From: Candidatus Bathyarchaeota archaeon
Lineage (GTDB): Archaea > Thermoproteota > Bathyarchaeia > Bathyarchaeales > SOJC01
NCBI GenBank assembly: GCA_023131225.1
Contig: JAGLZW010000019.1
Location: 62,001 to 126,000, forward strand
DNA length: 64,000 bases
Direction of reading: 5' to 3'
In this document: positions 26,620-33,490 of the stretch, piece after piece
Layout: the number at the start of each line of letters is the position of its first letter
Position numbering within the stretch: position 1 is the first letter of the stretch
Made by a program: the position numbers and the translations under genes
The notes under the pieces: model-generated
What the model saw: only the letters and a program-made list of their open reading frames with translations
What the model was told of the DNA's origin: nothing
Databases searched by the model: none

Positions 26620-26671
26620 TCGGTATTTCTCGGTATAATGTAGTAACAAGTTAATTAAATAATTTTCGGTA
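26620..26671. promoter_or_regulatory. Tandem CTCGGTAT repeats, putative operator in divergent promoter
   Basis: CTCGGTATTT and CTCGGTATAA follow each other at exactly 10-base spacing (26619-26638), and a third TCGGTA occurs at 26666. Helical-turn spacing of direct repeats is the usual target layout of ribbon-helix-helix repressors, and an RHH gene starts 24 bases after the last copy. The repeats lie between the acidic ORF and the RHH gene. Confidence 0.45.
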
Positions 26672-26694
26672 ATTAGTATTCGCACGTGGTAAAA

Positions 26695-26835
26695 ATGGGT
26701 AAAAAAGTTAAGACAAGCGTCTCATTGGATGAAGATGTTTTGAAATGGATGGATGAGCAAATTGCAACAAAGAGATTTAGAAATAGAAGCCATCTGATGG
26801 AGTATGCCATAGAGCAATTGCGTAGAAACGTTTGA
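26695..26835 (+). CDS. Ribbon-helix-helix (CopG/MetJ-like) DNA-binding protein
   Basis: A 46-residue protein: KKVKTSVSLDEDVLKWMDEQ gives the N-terminal strand and helix A, and RNRSHLMEYAIEQLRR gives the turn and helix B of a dimeric RHH repressor. The ATG at 26695 is chosen over an in-frame GTG at 26686 because it matches the usual family start. It probably regulates its own promoter and that of the divergent acidic ORF/methyltransferase unit through the adjacent repeats. Too short to be called automatically in many annotations. Confidence 0.75.
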   Translation: MGKKVKTSVSLDEDVLKWMDEQIATKRFRNRSHLMEYAIEQLRRNV

Positions 26836-26899
26836 GCATCAATGAACAGTTTTTCGTAACTTACCATGCAGACAAAATTGAAAAAGAATGGCTGAAAAA

Positions 26900-26913
26900 A
26901 AGCGCGCGCGCTT
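26900..26913. repeat. 14-base alternating CG palindrome
   Basis: AAGCGCGCGCGCTT is a perfect palindrome in an otherwise AT-rich intergenic stretch (26836-27037) between the RHH gene and the aminotransferase. It may form a hairpin or left-handed DNA. No coding frame covers it convincingly. A TATA-like ACTATAAAAATC at 26981 serves the downstream gene. Confidence 0.4.
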
Positions 26914-27037
26914 CGGATTCATTCTTCATTTCATCTCCTTTTTGGTTTATGAAGCCAAAATCTGTAGCGAGATTACCGATGACTATAAAAATCAGTTTTC
27001 AACTATTGAATAATCTTCACAACAAAGGTGGAATTAA

Positions 27038-28375
27038 ATGTCAAATTATCCAAAAATTGTTGTTACTCCTCCAGGACCGAAGGCGCGAGAGCTTGCGAAA
27101 CGAGACGAGAGGGTAATTTCACAGTCGTTTGTGCGATTTTATCCTCTGGCAATACAGAGTGGGAAGGGCTGTATAATTCGCGATGTGGACGGAAACGAAT
27201 TCATAGACTTCAACTCTGGCCTTGTATGTCTAAACGTAGGGCACAGCCATCCAAAGATAATAGAGGCAGTAAAAAGCCAATTAGACCGTTTTCTGCACTA
27301 TTCCGTTACTGACTTCCTATATCGAGAAGTCGTGGATGTGGCTGAGAAACTGGTTGAAATTACTCCTGGCCGGTGGGAAAAAAAAGTTTTTTTCGGCAAT
27401 AGCGGTGCCGAGACTGTTGAAGCTGGAGCGAAACTTGCAAGGTGGCACACGCGAAAACAATTGTATATAGCCTTCACCAGCGCGTTCCACGGTAGAACCT
27501 TTGGCGGAATGTCCTTCACAGCTAGCAAACCCGTTCAGAGACGCTACTTCTTTCCCTTGGTTCCAGGCGTAACCCATGTGCCTTATGGTTACTGTTACCG
27601 TTGTCCCTTCAAACTCACCTACCCAGACTGCCACTACTGGTGCATAGATTTCATTGACGAATACGTACTGCAAAAATATATCCCTCCCGAAGAAGTTGCA
27701 GCTTTCGTCTTTGAACCGATACAAGGCGAAGGCGGCTACGTTGTACCTCCACCCGAATATTTCCCAAGGCTCAAGAAGTTGGCAGACAAGTATGGCATAT
27801 TGATGATGGATGATGAGGTGCAGGCGGGAATGGGGAGAACTGGTAAATGGTTTGCAATTGAGCATTGGGGCGTTGAGCCAGATATAATATGCATTGCCAA
27901 ATCCATAGCAGCAGGGTTGCCTCTTGGCGCCATGGTTGCAAAAGCCTCAATAATGGACTGGGAAGGCGGTTCTCACGCAAGCACTTTTGGCGGAAACCCA
28001 GTATCTTGTGCCGCTGCGTCAGCGGTTATTGATGTAATTCAAGATGAGGGGCTGAGAGAGAACGCTGCGAAGCAAGGCGTTTACATTATGAAGCGGCTTG
28101 AGGAGCTTAAAGAAGAAAGCAACATTGTCGGCGACGTACGTGGAAAGGGTTTGATGATTGGCATAGAACTCGTTGAGGACAAGGTCAGCAAAAAGCCTGC
28201 AGCAAAAAAGGCAGCAGAGGTCATGACGCGAAGTTGGAAACGAGGCGTGGCGGTGATAACCTGTGGCAAGTCAACAATACGATTGGCGCCTCCCCTCATT
28301 ATAACGCGGGAACTTGTGGACGCAGGGCTGGACATCATAGAGGACGCAATCAAACATGTAGAAAAAGAAGGCTAA
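27038..28375 (+). CDS. Class III PLP aminotransferase (GABA/ornithine-type)
   Basis: A 445-residue fold-type I PLP enzyme. FFGNSGAETVEAGAKLAR near residue 117 binds the cofactor phosphate, SAFHGRTFGGM near 147 stacks on PLP, FEPIQGEGGYVVPP near 226 and MMDDEVQAGMGRTGK near 255 hold the cofactor, and the Schiff-base lysine is in CIAKSIAAGLPLGA near 288. The family includes 4-aminobutyrate and ornithine aminotransferases and the broad-specificity amino-acid racemases of Thermococcales; sequence alone does not decide among these. AAAGGTGG sits just before the ATG. Transcribed alone after the accessory island. Confidence 0.9.
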   Translation: MSNYPKIVVTPPGPKARELAKRDERVISQSFVRFYPLAIQSGKGCIIRDVDGNEFIDFNSGLVCLNVGHSHPKIIEAVKSQLDRFLHYSVTDFLYREVVDVAEKLVEITPGRWEKKVFFGNSGAETVEAGAKLARWHTRKQLYIAFTSAFHGRTFGGMSFTASKPVQRRYFFPLVPGVTHVPYGYCYRCPFKLTYPDCHYWCIDFIDEYVLQKYIPPEEVAAFVFEPIQGEGGYVVPPPEYFPRLKKLADKYGILMMDDEVQAGMGRTGKWFAIEHWGVEPDIICIAKSIAAGLPLGAMVAKASIMDWEGGSHASTFGGNPVSCAAASAVIDVIQDEGLRENAAKQGVYIMKRLEELKEESNIVGDVRGKGLMIGIELVEDKVSKKPAAKKAAEVMTRSWKRGVAVITCGKSTIRLAPPLIITRELVDAGLDIIEDAIKHVEKEG

Positions 28376-28578
28376 AACCCTTTTTCTTCCATTCTACTGA
28401 AAACCTATTTTAAACCATAACGTCTGATTTTGCAGATTGAGGATATAAAGTAGTGCTTAAGTTGCGAAACTGGCGAGACGTTTGGCAATATTGCACCGCT
28501 CTGCCTTGGAGGAGTGTAAATATGGAAGGTGAAAGCGATGGCGATTCGAAGCGTAAAAAAGCAGAGAGGGGTCTAAAA

Positions 28579-28680
28579 TGGGCGCAGATAATGTTAAGCA
28601 ACTCAGTCTCGCCAAAACAACCCAACAATCGCTACTATCCCTCGTCTTCAACCTTGGCGGCGTTTTTGCAGGTTAAATTA
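28579..28680 (+). pseudogene. Fragment resembling the start of an MgtE-like transporter domain
   Basis: From ATG 28579 a frame reads MGADNVKQ, then SLLSLVFNLGGVFAG, then a TAA stop at 28675, and continues in frame as IIGF. This resembles the first helix of archaeal MgtE-type cation transporter domains, which usually pair with PhoU/TrkA-C genes like the relic immediately downstream. Too short and broken to function; the identification is tentative. Confidence 0.35.
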
Positions 28681-28690
28681 TAGGCTTCAT

Positions 28691-29107
28691 ACAGAATTCG
28701 AGATGCTCGTGCTGTCAAGCGGCTTCACGCCAGAAGAATCAAAAAACTTCTTAGGATTGATTAGACTGGGAGTCGCCACAGAGCAAATTGCCGACGCTGG
28801 AGCCGAAATAGCGGAGGTGGTTCTTAGAGGATTGAAACCACATCGCATTCTGAAGCTTGTAATTGAAGAGGCAGAAGAAACTGTTGCACGGGTCCAAGTA
28901 TCCCCTAGCTCTCCATTGATAGGAAAGAGTATCCGCCAAGCTCAAATCCACGAAGAAACCTGAATGTGGATCTTAGCAATACGAAGAGACAGCATTTGGA
29001 TACGCCCAAAACCTGGCACAGTGATAAAACCAAAAGACATTCTAATCGCCTCAGGGTACGCAGAAGGAGAAGAGGACTTGAATAAACTGGCTTCCCAAGA
29101 AGAATAA
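28691..29107 (+). pseudogene. Broken PhoU/TrkA-C domain protein
   Basis: The frame from 28691 encodes the end of a PhoU-like helical domain (EFEMLVLSSGFTPEESK, then LGVATEQIADAGAEIAEVVL) and a TrkA-C/RCK-C domain (VQVSPSSPLIGKSIRQAQI). A TGA at 28961 interrupts the RCK-C fold exactly where family members have Gly; the same frame resumes with MWILAIRRDSIW...PGTVIKPKDILIASGYAEG to TAA 29105. The N-terminal half of the PhoU domain is missing. Loss of the start plus an internal stop indicates a pseudogene of the cation-transport regulator that accompanies MgtE-like transporters. Confidence 0.7.
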
Positions 29108-29148
29108 AAACGTTTTACCTCACATTCACTTCCCTATTGCTATGTATT

Positions 29149-29180
29149 AGCCGCCTATTTGGAGCTTATGCAAGGCGGCT
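29149..29180. repeat. Inverted repeat between convergent units
   Basis: AGCCGCC at 29149-29155 is perfectly complementary to GGCGGCT at 29174-29180 with an 18-base loop. It sits between the relic on the plus strand and the 3' end of the TFS gene on the minus strand, so it may act as a transcript-end hairpin in both directions. Confidence 0.35.
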
Positions 29181-29208
29181 GGCCTAAGCGACGTGCACAC
29201 ATAACGGC

Positions 29209-29556
29209 CTATGTATACTCTCTAAACGTGAAATTGCACTTTGTACATCTAAAAAACTGCGTCGACGACTCATCACTGCCCCGCGTCTGCACCTGCCAAA
29301 CAAGCGCCAAATTGTTTCCACATTTCGGGCACTCAATTCTCATAGTAGGCATAGTTCGCAACTTCTGCGCCTCTTTGCCAATCACCGTGATAGACTCCTG
29401 AAAAGGCTTTGGCTCCTTTATAGTCAAGGGAACAACAATCTTCTCACTAGCATCAACACTTTTCTTAAAACCACATTTTGGACAAACCCAAACCACATCT
29501 TTTTTTCCCTTCTTCTCAGCTACAAGCCTCTTTCCACACTTCACACAAAACTCCAA
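29209..29556 (-). CDS. Transcription factor S (TFS / RNA polymerase subunit M-like)
   Basis: The archaeal TFIIS-like factor stimulates RNA cleavage by stalled RNA polymerase. Two zinc ribbons are visible: CVKCGKRLV...CPKCGF at the N-terminus and CPKCGNNLALVWQVQTRGSDESSTQFFRC-type residues at the C-terminus, where the DE pair (RGSDES) is the catalytic acidic tip. The frame is open upstream to an ATG at 29634, but TTG 29556 gives the usual family start MEFCVKCGKRL and a normal length of about 115 residues. Follows the DUF99 gene. Confidence 0.86.
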   Translation of the reverse strand: MEFCVKCGKRLVAEKKGKKDVVWVCPKCGFKKSVDASEKIVVPLTIKEPKPFQESITVIGKEAQKLRTMPTMRIECPKCGNNLALVWQVQTRGSDESSTQFFRCTKCNFTFREYT

Positions 29557-29637
29557 GGTTTCTTCACCATATCTGTTCCTTTCCCCTCGCAATAGACTCT
29601 TAAAAATCTTTTCCAATTCCAATAAAGATTTCAACTA

Positions 29638-30237
29638 CTACAAAGGGCCCGTCAACCCTGAAGCAATCAAATGCGCCACCCGCAACGCCTCAGGAACATT
29701 GCTCCGAGTAGCAGTGCTCTTCACAATTCTCCTCGCAACATCCACTTCGATTCCCGCTACTTGCATAAAAATTGCTTCTTCTTCCCGCCGTGTAAAAACC
29801 TTGATAATTCTATCTGCATTCTTAATCGCCTTCCACCTTTCCTCCGAAAATGGCAAATTCTCAAGTGCTCTCCGAATATCATCAAAATCTGGTTTCTTCC
29901 GCGTAACCGCAATAACAGGTAAATGGGTCATTCCAAAAAGCCTCATAGTATCAACAACATTAAAACCTGCAAAAGTTACCCCATCCAGCATAATCACTCT
30001 CAACTGCCCATAATGAGGCGAGCTTGTTATCATCTCTGCAATCTTCTCAGTAGCGTCCATGCCATCAACCTCAACCCGCGTCCGCATAACTCCATCAAGC
30101 CAATATCCACCCCTAAAAACAACCCCAATAACGTCACACTTCCCCCGTGTATGAGGAATAAATGCCCCATCGTCAACACCAACGCTTCTAATCTCCGGTT
30201 TTATACAACGAAATTTTCCATTTCTCAGCTGTAACAC
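29638..30237 (-). CDS. DUF99 family protein (endonuclease V-like fold)
   Basis: A 199-residue archaeal protein recognised by VGVDDGAFIPHTRGKCDVIGVV-type N-terminal pattern (D22, D23), VEVDGMDATEKIAEMI near 56 and IMLDGVTFAGFNVVD near 82-96. The DUF99 family is structurally related to endonuclease V, but its activity is unknown. It lies directly upstream of TFS on the same strand. Confidence 0.85.
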   Translation of the reverse strand: MLQLRNGKFRCIKPEIRSVGVDDGAFIPHTRGKCDVIGVVFRGGYWLDGVMRTRVEVDGMDATEKIAEMITSSPHYGQLRVIMLDGVTFAGFNVVDTMRLFGMTHLPVIAVTRKKPDFDDIRRALENLPFSEERWKAIKNADRIIKVFTRREEEAIFMQVAGIEVDVARRIVKSTATRSNVPEALRVAHLIASGLTGPL

Positions 30238-30304
30238 CCTCTTTAACTCTTCATGGCGAATAGAAAATAAGCATTATTATATCCAACCTTTCCTCACAAA
30301 ACAG

Positions 30305-30709
30305 TTGATGAGCAATATGCCAAATCCGAAAAAAAGATTTTCCTTCACACCAACCCACAAAACTATACAAGAAATTCTAACCGACCATAAACTTGCAGCC
30401 CTCGGTGACGCTTACACCAACCTTGTTTACTCTCTCTACATCTCCACAAAAACTGGGCAACCAGCTGGTGGGAAAGCAGATGGTCACATGCTCTCTCAGG
30501 CTTTGAAACAAGCAGGACTAAGAAACCTACTTGGTTCAAGAGTAGACCGTCACAAGCAAGCAGATGCTGCAGAAGCGTTACTAGTCTATGTCTGGTTGCA
30601 AGGCTTAACAACAATCAGAGAGAGCGTAGGCATACTAATAGAGCATGAAGACGTTGTTGAAGCGTTCAGTTTCCTTCTTTCTAAAGCAAATAAAATGCTC
30701 AACTTGTAG
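30305..30709 (+). CDS. Minimal RNase III-like protein
   Basis: A 134-residue protein consisting of a single RNase III-type helical domain. AALGDAYTNLVYSLYIS near residues 31-47 aligns with the FLGDAVL catalytic helix of RNase III, and ADAAEALLVYVWLQG near 86-100 with its second acidic helix (ADAFEALIGA in bacteria). There is no double-stranded RNA-binding domain. Archaeal proteins of this kind are conserved but uncharacterised; activity on RNA is inferred from retained acidic residues. Confidence 0.7.
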   Translation: MMSNMPNPKKRFSFTPTHKTIQEILTDHKLAALGDAYTNLVYSLYISTKTGQPAGGKADGHMLSQALKQAGLRNLLGSRVDRHKQADAAEALLVYVWLQGLTTIRESVGILIEHEDVVEAFSFLLSKANKMLNL

Positions 30710-30720
30710 TGCCTACTTTG

Positions 30721-31011
30721 CTAGCTTTGCCATTTCTTTAAAGCCTTGTTAAATGCTGCCCTAAATGTTTTAGTATCTTTCTGCACATCTGCCACTGCTT
30801 CTTGGAGCACAATCTCTGGCTTGCTCCGTGTTTTTGTGCGAAGATAAATTATGGGGCTAGCAGTGAGAGGATGTGAAATATTATAACTCGCAAAGTCTAC
30901 CCGTTCATCTTTAAGCAGGGCTTTTTGAATAACATTACAGAAGGTGTGGCTTTCTCCATCAACCTCTATCTTTAGCTCATTTTTTTTCTTATTCAAAATT
31001 TTTACTTTCAT
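30721..31011 (-). CDS. rpoL: DNA-directed RNA polymerase subunit L
   Basis: A 96-residue homologue of eukaryotic Rpb11, which dimerises with subunit D at polymerase assembly. Family hallmarks are ELKIEVDGESHTFCNVIQ near 12-29 and the YNISHPLTASPIIYLRT segment near 43-59. Its ATG lies inside the end of csl4 (23-base overlap), so the two are translationally coupled. Confidence 0.93.
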   Translation of the reverse strand: MKVKILNKKKNELKIEVDGESHTFCNVIQKALLKDERVDFASYNISHPLTASPIIYLRTKTRSKPEIVLQEAVADVQKDTKTFRAAFNKALKKWQS

Positions 31012-31609
31012 CGGAAGCCCCCCTTTTCCAAAAGATTGCTTCGCCGTAATCTACAGCAATTCGACGCTTTTCAATTTTTCCACAGCTTGGACAATGCATT
31101 CTGTAACGTCTTTGTTGAAGCATGTGTCCACATTGCGAGCAGAATGCGTACAAAACTCCAAGATTCTTGTCTGTCGTGGAAAGATGGTAAACTCTGTTTT
31201 TTTCGCTTATTACCTTTGCACGGAGAATGTCTCCCGGTTTACAAACATCATGGATTGAGTCAACATAAGATGTGCTTATATCAGAAATGTAAAGCAACCC
31301 TGAAAAGACACCCGACAAATGTTCTTCTCCTATTTTGGATATTCGCACGACTGCAGTTTTGTTTTGAAGATTTGAAACCTGCCCAGTCACAATGCTGCCA
31401 ACTCTTGGCACTCTTGCTCCACGAACCAGTGGAAAAATCGAAACTGTTTTGTTTTGCAAATCCAAAAGCGTACGTCCACTAACTTTAGCGTGTATTTTCC
31501 CCTGCTCTACGTAAGTACCTTGGCCGGGCGAGAACTCCTCAATTACTCCCAAGTGGTCTCCTGGAGCAACGAATTGTCCACTTTGTCGTTTTAAATGAGA
31601 TTTACTCAT
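30989..31609 (-). CDS. csl4: Exosome RNA-binding subunit Csl4
   Basis: A 206-residue cap subunit of the archaeal RNA exosome. An N-terminal domain (FVAPGDHLGVIEEFSPGQGTY near 12-32) is followed by an S1 RNA-binding domain (about 66-150, including PRVGSIVTGQVSNL and KPGDILRAKVIS) and a C-terminal zinc ribbon (CSQCGHM...CPSCGK near 157-177). Gene order csl4-rpoL is common in archaea. Confidence 0.93.
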   Translation of the reverse strand: MSKSHLKRQSGQFVAPGDHLGVIEEFSPGQGTYVEQGKIHAKVSGRTLLDLQNKTVSIFPLVRGARVPRVGSIVTGQVSNLQNKTAVVRISKIGEEHLSGVFSGLLYISDISTSYVDSIHDVCKPGDILRAKVISEKNRVYHLSTTDKNLGVLYAFCSQCGHMLQQRRYRMHCPSCGKIEKRRIAVDYGEAIFWKRGASDESKNFE

Positions 31610-31769
31610 GTATTTCCTCTCTCGTTTGCGCTCTGTGTGAAGCTTATTAGGTTTCGAATAGTTATCCTAAGCTGAATGCTCGTTACTTTTCCATCGTACT
31701 CCTCAATAAACCTTTTGATTAAGAAGTAAAAAAGGCTCCTTCTCTATATCCACATAAATTTTGGGAGTT

Positions 31770-32471
31770 TTAAAGACCGGTTTCTACTATGTATAGATCA
31801 ACGAGAAATTGGTGCTTTCGTTTTCTATGGAAATCGAACATGTGTGGAATTGTCATTAGCGTAGTGTATACAGCCTTGATTTCTCCACCATGCCTTTCAA
31901 TGAACTTCCTCAAAAAAGGAGAAGGAGAAACTGGCATGAGTCGAGACTTTTGTCCCCTTAGTCTTTTGACTAACTTGCAGTTTTCTCTGCTGCTTTTATG
32001 TAACGAATAAACATGCTTGCCTATTTCTAGCGCTTTCCTTAGGAATTTCCGATCAGCCCTTCTTCTTTGTATCCCAAAGGGGGGGTTCTGCAATACCGTG
32101 TCGAAGGCTCCTTGAATCGTAGTGATGTCGGTGGTTATCCATTGTATCTTTTCTTTCACGTCTAGTCTTTCAGCGTTTTTTGATGCCACTTCTATAGCGT
32201 TTCTGTCTATGTCTACACCCATTGTCTCTTTTGCTCCTAAGAGAGCGCTGCCTATGGCGAGTCTTCCTGTTCCACAACCTAGGTCTGCTATGTTTTTGCC
32301 TATTATGTCGTCATACGTGTATGTTGCTATGTAGAGTAGTTCAGCGGCGGCTTCTGGGGTTATTGTGTATTGTTCCAAATAGGCTTTGGGAGATGGATGT
32401 GACTCGACTTTTGAAAGCGCGATTTCCAAGTCTAGCTTTCGAACCAACCTCTTTTGCATAGTTCTTCCCAT
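31770..32471 (-). CDS. METTL5-like RNA adenine-N6 methyltransferase
   Basis: A 233-residue Rossmann methyltransferase. SAM-binding motif DLGCGTGRLAIG near 64-75, acidic loop GVDIDRNAIEVA near 85 and catalytic NPPFGIQ near 129-135 match the METTL5 family, whose eukaryotic member methylates 18S rRNA. The N-terminal LEQYTITPEAAAELL segment is also typical. ATG 32471 overlaps the end of dph2 by 40 bases; an in-frame ATG at 32459 is an alternative. Confidence 0.86.
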   Translation of the reverse strand: MGRTMQKRLVRKLDLEIALSKVESHPSPKAYLEQYTITPEAAAELLYIATYTYDDIIGKNIADLGCGTGRLAIGSALLGAKETMGVDIDRNAIEVASKNAERLDVKEKIQWITTDITTIQGAFDTVLQNPPFGIQRRRADRKFLRKALEIGKHVYSLHKSSRENCKLVKRLRGQKSRLMPVSPSPFLRKFIERHGGEIKAVYTTLMTIPHMFDFHRKRKHQFLVDLYIVETGL

Positions 32472-33439
32472 TGCAGCTTACCTAGAGCAACCAGCGCCTC
32501 TTTTGGTGTAAGTAAAGGTTTACGAAATTTCTTAGCGTCATCTAAGGACAGTCTAGGGCACGCTGTGTTTATGAAGGCATCTACTGCTGGAAATTGCATT
32601 AGGACCTCTGGGGTAATCTCCTTCAAAGCAAAACATGTAGCTTTCTTGCCAGCATCTTCCACAAGCCCCTTCATTTTTAAGGCTTGGTCTAGTCTTTTCT
32701 GTCCAATTTTCAATCCTATCAGTATGCCAATTTTCTCGGCTTGCTTGGCTTCGTGAATGTTTGCCCAACGTTTTTTCAGCATTCTTGACGTTTCATCCTC
32801 CAATGTAAAAGCTCTTCTCTCGTAGGGATCTGCTACTATCGTAGGCTTTGCCGTAGCTAGGGCTACACCTAATGCATGGAATTTTCCGCCGCCAACAAAG
32901 AGAAAAGCGTCTACTTCTTTTGAAATTGCTTTTGCATTGCTATAATCACACCCAATTACTTGCCCTGCATACTTCAACCGCCCCGCATCTCCAACTGCGA
33001 TGGTTTTTCCTTCTTCCAAAAGTATGTTTCTCACATCATCAAGTTTGTGCACGTGCTGAACGGTTGTTACTAATCCCATTTTTTTATACTCCTTAAGGTA
33101 AGGAATTGCTTTTCTTACGGCGTTTATGACGGAGCACTTTGCTTTCGCTTCGATGTAAAACGTTGAAAACGCGGTTTGCTTTATCATTTCACTGTGACCG
33201 TAATGAACGATGAGATCCGCCCCCAGTCTTTCTGCTTCAACTATCGCCAAGTCACAGGCTCCATAGCAAGGATCGGCAGAAACAATTGCGAGAGCGCCAG
33301 CACTTTCAACCTCAGCAGCCAACATTGGACCGTGAGGTTTCAACCCCTCAGGAAGCTGTATAAAAACTAATTTAGCTTTTCTTTTCTGAACTTCCCTTCG
33401 TAATTGTTTTTCTTCTAGGTCAAATGTTAAGGATGACAT
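32432..33439 (-). CDS. dph2: Diphthamide synthase subunit Dph2
   Basis: A 335-residue radical-SAM-like enzyme that transfers the 3-amino-3-carboxypropyl group to a histidine of elongation factor 2. The three dispersed cysteines that hold its [4Fe-4S] cluster are visible in SADPCYGACDLA near 54-65, VIGCDYSNAK near 163 and NTACPRLSLDD near 285. PEGLKPHGPMLAAEV near 30-44 is also characteristic. Confidence 0.92.
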   Translation of the reverse strand: MSSLTFDLEEKQLRREVQKRKAKLVFIQLPEGLKPHGPMLAAEVESAGALAIVSADPCYGACDLAIVEAERLGADLIVHYGHSEMIKQTAFSTFYIEAKAKCSVINAVRKAIPYLKEYKKMGLVTTVQHVHKLDDVRNILLEEGKTIAVGDAGRLKYAGQVIGCDYSNAKAISKEVDAFLFVGGGKFHALGVALATAKPTIVADPYERRAFTLEDETSRMLKKRWANIHEAKQAEKIGILIGLKIGQKRLDQALKMKGLVEDAGKKATCFALKEITPEVLMQFPAVDAFINTACPRLSLDDAKKFRKPLLTPKEALVALGKLQWEELCKRGWFES

Positions 33440-33490
33440 TTGCGATTTTCCTTTAGAGAGAAATACCTTGTGAAAGGGAGGGTGCAGTGC

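Noticed and set aside
26488-26685. 65-codon minus-strand ORF overlapping the acidic ORF
   Set aside because: The shifted frame encodes a Leu/Lys-rich product without a ribosome site, and the acidic frame between 26459 and 26605 has a cleaner start and stop.
20628-26836. Attachment-site repeats bounding the accessory island
   Set aside because: No matching direct repeats, tRNA or integrase could be identified at either edge by eye, so integration by a mobile element is not supported.
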